From the NCBI GenBank assembly GCA_947626315.1, contig CANQRQ010000002.1, positions 1 to 64,000 of the forward strand: a stretch of DNA of 64,000 nt, read 5' to 3'. The position numbers and the translations under genes were made by a program. Positions 26,896 through 36,063 of the stretch are shown one piece after another. Under the pieces are notes generated by a model. The model did not search any database. It saw only the letters and a program-made list of their open reading frames with translations, and was not told where the DNA came from. The stretch is from an uncultured Oscillospiraceae bacterium. GTDB taxonomy: Bacteria > Bacillota > Clostridia > Oscillospirales > Oscillospiraceae. Within the stretch, counting starts at the first letter, position 1; the number at the start of each line of letters is the position of its first letter.

Positions 26896-27672
26896 ATGAC
26901 AAAAAGCCCTGAAAGCGCTGAAAACCGGTGCCAGCCGGAAAAGCAGCCTGTCTCCCGGCTGCGGCGGGCCTATATCGCCCGCCTGGTGGGGCGCTGCCTG
27001 ATTCTGGCGCTGCTGACGCTGGTATGGCTCCTCCGGCCGGAGGAGCTGGACCTGATCTATCCCGGCGCCTTCTTCCGGGGCTTCTCCCCGCTGCATCTGC
27101 TGTGGCTGGTCTGGATGATCGACATGCTGTTTCAGCTGATCCCGGCAAAGGAGCACATCCCCCTGGGCTCCCAGAAGCACCTGCTGCACCGCTTCCGGCC
27201 CATCCGGGAGAAGATCAACACCCAGGCCCTGCGGGACTATGTGATCAGCACCACCAAGGCGGCCTACAAGGTCCTGCTGCTCTGGGCGGCGCTGCTGGCG
27301 GTGCTCGGCCTGCTGTATAACCGGCAGATTCTCGACGAGCGGGCCCTCTTCATGATCAGCGCCCTGTTCTACGTCTGCGACCTGATCTGCGTGCTGATCT
27401 GGTGCCCCTTCCGGCTGATCCTGAAAAACCGCTGCTGCACCACCTGCCGCATCTTCAACTGGGACCATCTGATGATGTTCACCCCCATGATGTTTATTGA
27501 CAGCTTCTTTGCCCGTTCCCTGCTGCTGATGGCCATTGTGGTGTGGCTGGTGTGGGAGCTGTGCGTGATGATGTACCCCGAGCGCTTCTGGGAGCAGTCC
27601 AACGAGGCCCTCAAGTGCTCCTCCTGCACCGACAAGCTCTGCACCCAGTACTGCCGCAAGCTCCGCGGCTGA
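26896..27672 (+). CDS. Conserved-looking multi-TM membrane protein with cysteine clusters, unknown function
   Basis: 258 aa; several TM segments, KNRCCTTCRIFNWDHLMMF and C-terminal LKCSSCTDKLCTQYCRKLRG. Confidence 0.75.
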   Translation: MTKSPESAENRCQPEKQPVSRLRRAYIARLVGRCLILALLTLVWLLRPEELDLIYPGAFFRGFSPLHLLWLVWMIDMLFQLIPAKEHIPLGSQKHLLHRFRPIREKINTQALRDYVISTTKAAYKVLLLWAALLAVLGLLYNRQILDERALFMISALFYVCDLICVLIWCPFRLILKNRCCTTCRIFNWDHLMMFTPMMFIDSFFARSLLLMAIVVWLVWELCVMMYPERFWEQSNEALKCSSCTDKLCTQYCRKLRG

Positions 27673-27683
27673 GAGAAAAGCGA

Positions 27684-27731
27684 TTGACAGCCCCACAATG
27701 TAGTGCTATAATAGCCTTACATTGTGGGGCT
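27684..27731 (+). promoter_or_regulatory. Consensus sigma-A promoter overlapped by a 14-bp perfect inverted repeat
   Basis: TTGACA (27684) - 17 bp - TATAAT (27707); arms AGCCCCACAATGTA (27689-27702) and TACATTGTGGGGCT (27718-27731). Confidence 0.65.
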
Positions 27732-27755
27732 GTTTGCATGCCGCGGGAGGTTGTC

Positions 27756-27937
27756 ATGGAAAAGCTTAAGCCAAGTCCGGGAGCACAGGAGGGACGCACC
27801 CCTGGGCATATTTCCAGGCCTATTACTGCCCGGAGGGGGCGGAGGGGACGGTCACCTTCACCCTCTACGCCGCCAATCCCATGGAGGAGGACTTTTGTCT
27901 GAGCCTTTTGAGCTCCTTCTCCGGGCAAACCCCATAA
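27756..27937 (+). pseudogene. Short, apparently frame-disrupted ORF
   Basis: RBS-like gggagg + ATG at 27756 opens a 48-codon ORF with implausible composition (RRGRRGRSPSPSTPP), while another frame reads THPWAYFQAYYCPEGAEGTVTFTLYAANPMEEDFCLSLLSSFSGQTP* with GC-rich third positions. Confidence 0.4.
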
Positions 27938-27941
27938 AATG

Positions 27942-27977
27942 GTTTCTCGGGCCTGCCGCGCTGCGGCAGGCCCGAGG
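27942..27977. terminator. Bidirectional terminator hairpin
   Basis: CTCGGGCCTGCCGCgctGCGGCAGGCCCGAG. Confidence 0.7.
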
Positions 27978-27997
27978 AATAGAATCTAATATTCTGT

Positions 27998-28870
27998 CTA
28001 TAGCTCTATCGCCGGGACGGGGCGGGCCATCCGGCAGAAGCCGACCTCCTTCTCCAGGACCCGGCAGGCCTCCCGGGCAGCGTCCTCCCGGGTGAACACG
28101 CCGAAGACGGCGGAGCCGGTGCCGGTCATCAGTGTGCCCAGCGCCCCGAAGTCCAACAGGCGGCTTTTGATCCGGGCCACCGTCCGCATCCGCCGGTCGT
28201 CCACGTCCTCAAAGACGTTGTACAGCCGGTGGCACAGCTCCCGCAGCTGCCCCTCCTCCAGCGCCCGGAGCATCCCGGCGGTGTCCGGGTGGCGGCGGAC
28301 AGGCGCGCTGTCCAGCTTTTTGAAGAGCTCCGGCGTGGAGATGGAGAACGCCGGCTTGCAGATCGCAAAGAGGCAGTCCGGCAGGGGCGGCAGGGGCGTG
28401 AGCAGCTCCCCCCGGCCCTTGGCCAGCGCCGTGCCCCCCGCCATGCAGAAGGCCACGTCGGAGCCCACCCCGGCGGCCAGGTCCAGCAGCTCCTCCCGGG
28501 AGAGGCGGCCGCCGAAGAGGGCGTTCATCCCCCGCAGGGCCGCCGCCGCGTCGGCGGAGCCCCCCGCCATGCCCGCGCCCACGGGGATGGTTTTTTTGAT
28601 CTCGATAAACACGCCCCGCTCCGGCTCCCCCACGGCCTCCAGATAGCGCTGGACCGCCCGGACGGCCAGGTTCCGCTGGTCGTTGGGGACAAAGCGCAGA
28701 TTGGAGCTGGCGCGGACCGGGCCGCTGTCCCGGAGGGTGAAGCGCAGCTCGTCGAAGAGGGAGACCGTCTGCATGATCATGACCATCTCGTGATACCCGT
28801 CGCTCCGGCGGCCGGTCACATCCAGGGAGAGATTCAGTTTCGCGTAAGCGCGTTCCAGCACCTGCTTCAT
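27998..28870 (-). CDS. ispE: 4-(cytidine 5'-diphospho)-2-C-methyl-D-erythritol kinase
   Basis: Start at MKQVLERAYAKLNLSLDVTGRRSDGYHEMVMIMQTVSLFDEL; GHMP motif KTIPVGAGMAGGSADAAAALRGMN; LMTGTGSAVFGVF. Confidence 0.96.
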   Translation of the reverse strand: MKQVLERAYAKLNLSLDVTGRRSDGYHEMVMIMQTVSLFDELRFTLRDSGPVRASSNLRFVPNDQRNLAVRAVQRYLEAVGEPERGVFIEIKKTIPVGAGMAGGSADAAAALRGMNALFGGRLSREELLDLAAGVGSDVAFCMAGGTALAKGRGELLTPLPPLPDCLFAICKPAFSISTPELFKKLDSAPVRRHPDTAGMLRALEEGQLRELCHRLYNVFEDVDDRRMRTVARIKSRLLDFGALGTLMTGTGSAVFGVFTREDAAREACRVLEKEVGFCRMARPVPAIEL

Positions 28871-28886
28871 GGGCTCAGACGCTCCT

Positions 28887-30566
28887 TCACTCAAACAGAT
28901 AGACCCGCAGCTCGTAGGGGCGGGTGGTAAAGCCGTTGGCAATGACGAAGTTGAAATCGTAGTTGGACAGGACGTTGGTCCCGGCGGACAGATCGTAGCC
29001 CTCGGGAGCCTCAAAGCGCAGCTGCTCCCGGGTAAAGGAGCAGATCACCAGCAGCCGCACGCCGCCGTAGCGCCGCTCGTACACATAGAGGTTCTTGTCC
29101 TCGGGCATGAACTCCCGGTAGCTGCCGTAGAGCACCACCGGCTGCTTTTTCCGGAAGGCCAGCAGCTTCCGGTAGAACTGCAGGATGGAGTCCTCGTCCT
29201 CCTCCTGGGCCTGCACGTTGATGGTCCGGTAGTTTTCGTTGACGAAGAACCAGGGCTCCGCCTCGCTGAAGCCGGCGTTCTTCTCCGCCGACCACTGCAT
29301 GGGGGTACGGGCGTTCTCCCGGGTGGACTTCTGGATCAGCTTGAGCACCTGGCGCTTGGGCAGGATCCGGGAGGCCACCGCGGCGTTGTTGAAGGTGGCC
29401 ACGTCCCGGTACATGTCCAGGCTGGGCAAGTGGATGTTCAGCATGCCGATCTCCTGCCCCTGGTAGATAAAGGGGGTGCCCTTCTGGAGGATGTACATGG
29501 CGGCCAGCATCTTGCCGCTCTCCTTGTGGTAAAACTCGCTGCCGTAGCGGCTGATGATCCGGGGATGATCGTGGTTTTCTATGTACAGGGCGTTCCAAGC
29601 CTTGCCCTCCAGGGCCGTCTGCCACTGGGAGAAGGCCTTCTTCATCTTCACCAGGCTGAAGGGCCGCTGGATCAGCTCCTGCATGAAGCAGTCCGCCTCC
29701 ATGTGGGAAAAGGCGATCATTTCGTCCAGCACCTTGTCCGGCCCCTCGGAGATATAGCGCAGGGCCACCTCCGGGGTGGTCATCGGGCTCTCGCCCACGG
29801 TGAAGCAGTCGTAGTGGTCCAGCACCTCCCGCCTGAACTCCATCAGGTAGTCGTGGACCTTGGGCTGGTTGGAATAGTGCTGGATCCCGTTGGCGATGGG
29901 CAGCCGGGGGTAGCTGTTGGGCAGGCCGGGGGCCTTGGAGATGAAGGTGATCACATCCTCCCGGAAGCCGTCCACCCCCAGGTCCAGCCAAAAGCGCATG
30001 ATCTCCTTGATCTCCTGCCGCACCCGGGGATTGTCCATGTTCAGGTCCGGCTGTTTTTTCGCGAACAAATGGAGATAATATTCGTCTAAATCCTCGCAGT
30101 ACTCCCAAGCCCCGCCCTCGAAGAGGCTGGTCCAGTTGTTGGGCGGCATCTGCCGCCCGCCGGTCATCCGGCCCCGCCGCCAATAATAGTAGTCGTGGTA
30201 GGGGCTGTTCCGGCTCTTCTTACTCTCCTTGAACCAGCGGTGCTCGTCCGAGGTGTGGTTGATCACCAGGTCCATAAAGACCCGCAGCCCCCGGCGGTGC
30301 GCCTCGTAGAGCAGCTGCTTGAACACCTCCAGATTGCCGTAGTCCGGGTGGATGTCCATGTAGTCGGAGATGTCATAGCCGTAGTCGGCGTTTGGCGAGG
30401 GGTAGAGCGGCGAAAACCAGATGGCGTCCACGTTCAGGCTCTTGATGTAGTCCAGCTTGCTGAGCACGCCCCACAGATCCCCTATGCCGTCTCCGTTGCC
30501 GTCGCAAAAGCTGCGGGGCCAGATCTGATAGACGGCCATCTCCTTGTACCACTGTTTGTCCGCCAT
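28887..30566 (-). CDS. GH13 alpha-glucosidase (oligo-1,6-glucosidase type)
   Basis: MADKQWYKEMAVYQIWPRSFCDGNGDGIGDLWGVLSKLDYIKSLNVDAIWFSPLYPSPNADYGYDISDY; GVDGFREDVI; ENHDHPRIISRYG. Confidence 0.95.
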   Translation of the reverse strand: MADKQWYKEMAVYQIWPRSFCDGNGDGIGDLWGVLSKLDYIKSLNVDAIWFSPLYPSPNADYGYDISDYMDIHPDYGNLEVFKQLLYEAHRRGLRVFMDLVINHTSDEHRWFKESKKSRNSPYHDYYYWRRGRMTGGRQMPPNNWTSLFEGGAWEYCEDLDEYYLHLFAKKQPDLNMDNPRVRQEIKEIMRFWLDLGVDGFREDVITFISKAPGLPNSYPRLPIANGIQHYSNQPKVHDYLMEFRREVLDHYDCFTVGESPMTTPEVALRYISEGPDKVLDEMIAFSHMEADCFMQELIQRPFSLVKMKKAFSQWQTALEGKAWNALYIENHDHPRIISRYGSEFYHKESGKMLAAMYILQKGTPFIYQGQEIGMLNIHLPSLDMYRDVATFNNAAVASRILPKRQVLKLIQKSTRENARTPMQWSAEKNAGFSEAEPWFFVNENYRTINVQAQEEDEDSILQFYRKLLAFRKKQPVVLYGSYREFMPEDKNLYVYERRYGGVRLLVICSFTREQLRFEAPEGYDLSAGTNVLSNYDFNFVIANGFTTRPYELRVYLFE

Positions 30567-30766
30567 TTTTCCTCCCCCTTTTCCGGAAAAATTCTTAAAT
30601 TTTCCCGAAAAAATTTTCTCTTTGCTGTATTGTAACACAGAGTTTCGCCGATCTCAACAGCCAAAACACTATATTTTGCGGTTTCTTTTTCCTTTCTTCC
30701 GCACATATCGGGCTCCCCCGGAAAGGGGCGCGCCGTCTGCCGCCTCCCGGGAAAAGTTTCAAAAGA

Positions 30767-30822
30767 TTGACATTTTGATGAAAATATGGTATACATAAAG
30801 CGGACGTTTCCCGGAAACGTCC
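30767..30822 (+). promoter_or_regulatory. Sigma-A promoter followed by a palindrome at the predicted transcription start
   Basis: TTGACA (30767) -17- TATACA (30790); GGACGTTTCC-c-GGAAACGTCC at 30802-30822. Confidence 0.65.
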
Positions 30823-30840
30823 TGGAAAGGACCATGGCTT

Positions 30841-32481
30841 ATGAAAAAGAGCTTTTTTTCCGCGGCGGCAGCGCTGCTCCTGCTGCTGGCGCTTCAGCCC
30901 GCCGCCCGGGCGGAGATGACCTATCCCTCCCCCCAGGGCGTGGAGGTGGGCAGCGAGCTGGACCATCTGGTGGCCACCGTGTCTGACGATTACAGCGCCA
31001 CCGCCTCCGACGGCACCTTCCCCGAGGGCGTGCAGCTGGAGGTGGAGGAGGCCGACCTGAGCCGGCACCTGGAGAACCTGTACCTGCGGGGTGTGCCCCA
31101 GCAGGTAGGGGATTACCGCTGCGTCATCAATCTGGCCGATGAGGACGGCTCCAGCTTTATTATCTGCCCCATCTCGGTGGCCCCGGAGGCTCCGGCCGTC
31201 ACGGCGGGGGCGCCGGTGCGCTGCTATCTGAACGACAGCGCCCGGGTCAGCGTCACGGCCACGGTGAGCAGCGGCAGCCTGAGCTACCAGTGGTATCTCA
31301 GCACGGCCAACAGCTACACCGGCTCCGCCATTCAGGGGGCAAACCAGCCTGAGTACCGGGTGAACACCTCTGCCCTGGGCACCAGCTATTACTACTGTAT
31401 TGTCACCAACACCTCCGGCAGTCAAACCCGGGCGGTCACCTCCGGCATCATTCCGGTGACGGTGGAGGAGCTGGCCGTCACCTCCCTGGCGGTGGAGACC
31501 TTTCCGGCCAAAACCGTCTATACCGTGGGCGATGTGCTGGACCCTGCCGGGCTCTCCCTCCGGGTAGGGGACGCCAACGGCGGCAGCCGGGTCCTGTCGG
31601 ACACCGGCGCCTTCAGCTTCTACCCCACCCGTCTGGAGACGGCCGGCACCCAGAACATCGAGGTCGGCTATCAGGGCCTCAGCTGCACCTTCCAGGTGAC
31701 TGTGCAGCCGGGGGCGGAGCAGATCCAGGGGATCGGCGTCCTCACCCTGCCCACCAAGCGGGACTACCAGGTGGGGGACACGCTGGACCCTGCCGGGCTC
31801 TCCATCCGGGTCTACACCAACAACGGCCAGCGGGACGTGACGGAGGGCTTTATCTGCTCCCCCATGGCCTTTGACCGGGCGGGCACCCAGACCGTCACCG
31901 TGAGCTACGAGGGCCTGACCTGCACCTTTACCCTGGAGATCCAGGAGGAGGAGAAGCCGGTGAGCCTGGTGGTTGCCACCCTGCCCACCAAGCGGGAGTA
32001 CCAGGTGGGGGACACGCTGGACACCAGCGGCATGGTCCTCCAGCTGATCACCAACCGGAACAACAGCCAGACGCTCACCGCCGACTATATCTGCACGCCT
32101 ACCGTGCTGGAGACCGCCGGCCGCCAGGAGATCAGCGTGTTCTACAAGAACCTGAGCACCAGCTTCAGCGTCACGGTGAAGCAGCCTCTCCAGACCAGCC
32201 CGCCGCCCACCAGCACCACCCAGCCCTTTACGCCGGTCCCGGTCTCGCCCAGCGTCTCCGCCGCGCCCAGCGCCCCGGTGAGCCCGGCCCCCACCTCCCA
32301 CGTGATCGAGCACCAGTCCCACAGCACCGGGGCCAGCAGCGCCCTGCTGGTGGTGATCATGGTGGCGGCCCTGCTGGGCCTGGGCAGCATCGGTGCCTAT
32401 GTGTTCATCATGAACCGGGGCGGGATGGACGGCCTGTCCGAGCAGCTGAAGAGCTTCCTAGACCGCTTCCGGAAAAAGTAA
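30841..32481 (+). CDS. Cell-surface protein with repeated bacterial Ig-like domains and C-terminal TM anchor
   Basis: 546 aa; signal peptide; repeats VETFPAKTVYTVGDVLDPAGLSLRV / VLTLPTKRDYQVGDTLDPAGLSIRV / VATLPTKREYQVGDTLDTSGMVLQL; P/S/T-rich linker; C-terminal TM and basic tail. Confidence 0.88.
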   Translation: MKKSFFSAAAALLLLLALQPAARAEMTYPSPQGVEVGSELDHLVATVSDDYSATASDGTFPEGVQLEVEEADLSRHLENLYLRGVPQQVGDYRCVINLADEDGSSFIICPISVAPEAPAVTAGAPVRCYLNDSARVSVTATVSSGSLSYQWYLSTANSYTGSAIQGANQPEYRVNTSALGTSYYYCIVTNTSGSQTRAVTSGIIPVTVEELAVTSLAVETFPAKTVYTVGDVLDPAGLSLRVGDANGGSRVLSDTGAFSFYPTRLETAGTQNIEVGYQGLSCTFQVTVQPGAEQIQGIGVLTLPTKRDYQVGDTLDPAGLSIRVYTNNGQRDVTEGFICSPMAFDRAGTQTVTVSYEGLTCTFTLEIQEEEKPVSLVVATLPTKREYQVGDTLDTSGMVLQLITNRNNSQTLTADYICTPTVLETAGRQEISVFYKNLSTSFSVTVKQPLQTSPPPTSTTQPFTPVPVSPSVSAAPSAPVSPAPTSHVIEHQSHSTGASSALLVVIMVAALLGLGSIGAYVFIMNRGGMDGLSEQLKSFLDRFRKK

Positions 32482-32497
32482 ATATAACCGCATATCA

Positions 32498-32537
32498 AAA
32501 ACGGACGAAAGGCAAACGCTTTTCGTCCGTTTTCGCG
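32498..32537. terminator. Terminator hairpin between Ig-like protein and adenosyltransferase genes
   Basis: AAAACGGACGAAAggcaaacgcTTTTCGTCCGTTTT. Confidence 0.75.
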
Positions 32538-32559
32538 CGTGTCGATAAAGCCGATACGC

Positions 32560-33102
32560 TTAGTAATTCCGGCTGATGAACTCGATCTCCTCCACTCCCG
32601 CGTTCTCATTAAGGGCCAAAGCCAGATAGAAGAAGTACCCGGAGAGCAGATTGGCCAGGTCCAGCAGTCTGGGCTCCGCCGGATGCCCCTGGCGGGCATG
32701 GCGGTACAGCAGCCGGACCAGTTCCTTGGCGCGCACCCGCAGCACATGGGCCAGGCAGGCGCTCTCACAGCCCTGGGTGAGGACAAAGCGGCCGCACCGG
32801 CCGCCGCAGCGCTGCCGCAGGCGCTCCACCGCCTCCAGCAGCCGGGCGGTCTCCTCCTCCGTCACCTTCAGCGGCGTCCGCAAGGCCGGGTTCATGTGGT
32901 AAATCAGTTCGCAGACCCACAAAAGCTCCGCCCTCAGCGCCGGGTCCTCCACCTTGGCGCGCAGCAGGCCCGTAAGGCTGGCCAGGCCGTCGGTCATCAG
33001 CTCAAAATCGCAGCGCAGATCCTCCGCCGCGTCGCTCAAAAAGGGGTAGGCCTCGTAAGGGCTTCTGTACAGCTCCACGGTCATCCTCCTGTTCTCTCCC
33101 AT
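32560..33102 (-). CDS. PduO-type cob(I)alamin adenosyltransferase-like protein
   Basis: 180 aa helical protein; RVRAKELVRLLYRHARQGHPAEPRLLDLANLLSGYFFYLALALNENAGVEEIEF; position in a cobalamin-riboswitch operon supports the call. Confidence 0.75.
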   Translation of the reverse strand: MGENRRMTVELYRSPYEAYPFLSDAAEDLRCDFELMTDGLASLTGLLRAKVEDPALRAELLWVCELIYHMNPALRTPLKVTEEETARLLEAVERLRQRCGGRCGRFVLTQGCESACLAHVLRVRAKELVRLLYRHARQGHPAEPRLLDLANLLSGYFFYLALALNENAGVEEIEFISRNY

Positions 33103-33848
33103 CTCTCCCGGGAGGCACGCATATAGGCCGGCACGTCCACCTCAAACACCCGGCTCAGCAGGGCGCTGTCCAGTCCGGCCGCGCTCCCCTGATACACCGC
33201 CCTGCCCCGGTCCAGCAGCAGCACCGTGTCCGCGAAGGACAGCGCCAGGTCCAGGTCGTGAAAGACGCCCACGGCGGCCCGGCCGGGCCCGGCGGTCCAG
33301 CTTTTCAGCTGCTCCACCAGCTCGATCTGATACTTGAGGTCCAGGTGGTTCGTGGGCTCGTCCAGAAAGATAATGCCCGGCGTCTGGGCAAAGGTCCGGG
33401 CCAGCAGCACCCGCTGGAGCTGGCCGCCGGAGAGCTCCGTAATGGGCCGGTTCCGCTCCGGCCACAGGTTCAGCCCCTTCAGGCAGTCCTCCGCGATGCG
33501 CCGGTCCTCCGGGGAGGGGGTGGAAAACACGCCCCGGCCCATGTGGGGATAGCGGCCCATGAGCACCGTCTCCCAAACGGTGAAGGCAAAGCCGGCCGTG
33601 TTCATCTGGCTGAGCATGGCCAGCTTCCGGCCCCGCTCCCGGGGGGACAGGGAGCGCAGGTCCCGCCCCTCCAGCTCCAGCAGGCCGGAGGAGGGCAGCA
33701 CGCCGGTGAGGGCCCGGAGGAGGGTCGTCTTTCCGCTGCCGTTGGGGCCCAGGATCACCAGGCGCTCCCCCGGAGAGAGGGTCAGGCTGATCTCCCGGAC
33801 CACCGGCTCGCCGCCGTAGCCGCAGGAGAGCTTTTCTGCCTTCAGCAT
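33081..33848 (-). CDS. Corrinoid/iron-complex ABC transporter ATP-binding protein (BtuD/FecE-like)
   Basis: 255 aa; LGPNGSGKTTLLRAL Walker A, LSGGQLQRVLLARTFAQTPGIIFLDEPTNHLD. Confidence 0.95.
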   Translation of the reverse strand: MLKAEKLSCGYGGEPVVREISLTLSPGERLVILGPNGSGKTTLLRALTGVLPSSGLLELEGRDLRSLSPRERGRKLAMLSQMNTAGFAFTVWETVLMGRYPHMGRGVFSTPSPEDRRIAEDCLKGLNLWPERNRPITELSGGQLQRVLLARTFAQTPGIIFLDEPTNHLDLKYQIELVEQLKSWTAGPGRAAVGVFHDLDLALSFADTVLLLDRGRAVYQGSAAGLDSALLSRVFEVDVPAYMRASRERWERTGG

Positions 33849-34843
33849 CCCGCCGCCCCCTTTCTTTTAAAGAAAATCAGCATGAAGAAGGGCGCGCCCA
33901 GCAGCGCCGTGACGGCGCCCACCGGGATTTCCCGGGGGGCGGCCAGGGTTCGGGAGGCCAGGTCGCACAGTACCATGAAGCTCCCGCCCAGCAGCGCCGC
34001 GGCGGGCAGCGTCCGCCGGTGGGAGGCGCCGAACAGGCGCCGCGCCACGTGGGGCGCCACCAGGTCCACAAAGCCGATGATGCCGGAGAAGGCCACCGCC
34101 GCGCCGGTGAGCACCGCCACCAGGGCGATGAAAAAGCGGCGGGCGCGCCGGGGGTCCAGCCCCATGGTCTGGGCCTGCTCGTCCCCGAAGCTGAGGAGGT
34201 CCAGCTCTCTGGCCCGGCTGAGAAAGACGCCCAGGCACAGCAGCAGCACCGGCAGGAGCACCCATACGCCCTGCCAGCCCTTGGCCGCAAAGCTCCCCAT
34301 CTGCCACAGGCCGATCCGCTGGGCGTAGTCCGGGTTCATGGCGGCCATCAGATCCAGGATGGCGGAGAAGAAGAGGGAGAGCACCATCCCCGTCAACACC
34401 ACCGTGACCCCGGAGAGCCGGGCGTCAAAGGCCCGGGCCAGGGCCAGGGCCAGCAGCACCGTCCCCAGGCCGCCCGCGAAGCCCGCCGCCGGCAGGGCCA
34501 CGGCCCCCAGGGCGCCGCTGACGCCCAGCACCATGACCGCGCTGGCCCCCAGCCCCGCCCCGGCGGAGACGCCCAGGCCGAAGGGGGAAGCCAGCGGATT
34601 CTCCAGGGCCGACTGCATCACCGTCCCGCCGGCGGAGAGGGCCGCGCCGGTGAGAAAGGCCAGCGTCACCCGGGGCAGCCGGAGCCCCAGGACGAGGGCA
34701 CGGGTGCCCTCGTCCCCGCCGCCCAGCAGGGCGGTCAGGATGCTGCCCGGCGAGAGGGAGACGCTCCCCAGGCCCACGCTCAGCAGGAGCGCGGCCAGGG
34801 TGAAAAGCCCCAGCGCCAGGAAGCTCCCCCCGGCCTTACGCAC
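33842..34843 (-). CDS. FecCD-family ABC transporter permease (BtuC-like)
   Basis: 333 aa; LRLPRVTLAFLTGAALSAGGTVMQSALENPLASPFGLGVSAGAGLGA; GFVDLVAPHVARRLFGASHRRTLPAAALLGG. Confidence 0.95.
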   Translation of the reverse strand: MRKAGGSFLALGLFTLAALLLSVGLGSVSLSPGSILTALLGGGDEGTRALVLGLRLPRVTLAFLTGAALSAGGTVMQSALENPLASPFGLGVSAGAGLGASAVMVLGVSGALGAVALPAAGFAGGLGTVLLALALARAFDARLSGVTVVLTGMVLSLFFSAILDLMAAMNPDYAQRIGLWQMGSFAAKGWQGVWVLLPVLLLCLGVFLSRARELDLLSFGDEQAQTMGLDPRRARRFFIALVAVLTGAAVAFSGIIGFVDLVAPHVARRLFGASHRRTLPAAALLGGSFMVLCDLASRTLAAPREIPVGAVTALLGAPFFMLIFFKRKGAAGC

Positions 34844-35813
34844 CGTAGGCCTCCGGGTAGACGGCCCGGGCCATCTCCAGCATGGCCTTGACCACGTTCT
34901 GGTCCGGCACGGAGGAGGTCATGTTGTCAATGGAATAGACCGCGCCCTCCTTCACGGCCGTCACGGCCTCCCAGCCGGGCCGGGCCATGATCTCGCCAAC
35001 GGGGTCGTCGATATAATTGACGTTGGTGAGGATCACGTCCGGATCGGCGGCCACCACGCTCTCCTCCGTGACGCTTAGCCAGCCCTCTTCCGCGCCCAGG
35101 ATGTTCTCCGCGCCGATCAGCCTGAGCATCTCGTCCAGAAACACGCCGGAGCCGAAGCTGTACAGATAGGGAGCGGCGGAAATCTCAAAGTACACGGATT
35201 TCTTCTCCGTGATGCCCGCGCCGATGGCGGCGATCCGGTCCACCTCCGCCTGCATGGCGTCCACGATCTCCTGCCCCTTCTCCTCCTCTCCGAAGAGGGA
35301 GGCCACAAAGGCGATGTCGCTCTCGATGTCCGCGAGGCTGTCGCTGGTGGGCACGCAGGCCACGCACACGCCCAGGTCAACGAGCCCCCGGTAGGGGTCC
35401 TCCTGGTCATAGAGGGACATGTTCGTTACCAGAAGCAGGTCCGGCCGGAGGGCCGTCAGCTGCTCCATGTCCGGGTTCGACAGGTCCAGCACCGGCACGT
35501 CCGTGGGCAGGCCCTCCAGCCCCAGGCTGGAGCTGTCATAGGCCACGATTTCCTCTCCGTGCCCCAGCGCGGTCACCATCTCCGCCAGGGACGGGGCCAG
35601 GACGGCCACGGTTTTGATCTCCGCCGGGACGGCGATCTCCGCGCCGCTGGGGTCAGTGAGGGTGCGGGGCGCGGCGTCTGACGGTCCGGCGCCCCCGCAG
35701 CCGGCGAGGCCCAGGAGCAGTACCAGGGCCAGAAGCAGGGAGAGGCTTCTTGTTCTCTTGTTCATAGTCTTTCTTCCTTTCTGCCCGGCAAAAAAGAACA
35801 CCCCTCCACACAC
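34836..35813 (-). CDS. ABC transporter periplasmic-type substrate-binding lipoprotein (BtuF-like)
   Basis: 325 aa; lipobox LLGLAGCGG; KTVAVLAPSLAEMVTALGHGEEIVAYDSSS...DLLLVTNMS. Confidence 0.93.
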   Translation of the reverse strand: MCGGVFFFAGQKGRKTMNKRTRSLSLLLALVLLLGLAGCGGAGPSDAAPRTLTDPSGAEIAVPAEIKTVAVLAPSLAEMVTALGHGEEIVAYDSSSLGLEGLPTDVPVLDLSNPDMEQLTALRPDLLLVTNMSLYDQEDPYRGLVDLGVCVACVPTSDSLADIESDIAFVASLFGEEEKGQEIVDAMQAEVDRIAAIGAGITEKKSVYFEISAAPYLYSFGSGVFLDEMLRLIGAENILGAEEGWLSVTEESVVAADPDVILTNVNYIDDPVGEIMARPGWEAVTAVKEGAVYSIDNMTSSVPDQNVVKAMLEMARAVYPEAYGA

Positions 35814-35828
35814 AAAGGGGTGTTTTTG
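35800..35828 (-). terminator. Riboswitch expression-platform terminator
   Basis: Minus strand AACACCCCTTTgtgtgtggAGGGGTGTTCTTTTTT: stem plus U-tract just downstream of the aptamer. Confidence 0.8.
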
Positions 35829-35869
35829 CCGTCAGAAACCGGCCGCAGAAAAGCCTTCTGCGGCGGGCA

Positions 35870-36058
35870 CAAAAACAGGCACATGCCCATTCATCGTGAG
35901 CGTGTGCAGGACAGACTCAGCATTCTGGCTGAACACCCAAAGGCGTATCACAGTGGCGGGACCGTGCGGGATTTGCACCCGGCTTTCCTGAATAATTGCC
36001 TGCCCCTTGGTCGGAGCGTATTCTGTTTTCCCGGAGAATTCACCCGAAACCGGGTGTG
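35870..36058 (-). ncRNA. Cobalamin riboswitch
   Basis: Minus strand GCCGGGTGCAAATCCCGCACGGTCCCGCCACTGTGATACGC matches the conserved B12-box core; located upstream of the BtuFCD-like operon. Confidence 0.93.
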
Positions 36059-36063
36059 CTGCC

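Noticed and set aside
27756-27902. 48-aa small protein MEKLKPSPGAQEGRTPGHISRPITARRGRRGRSPSPSTPPIPWRRTFV as a confident gene
   Set aside because: Composition looks out-of-frame and another frame has better codon structure; kept only as a possible pseudogene.
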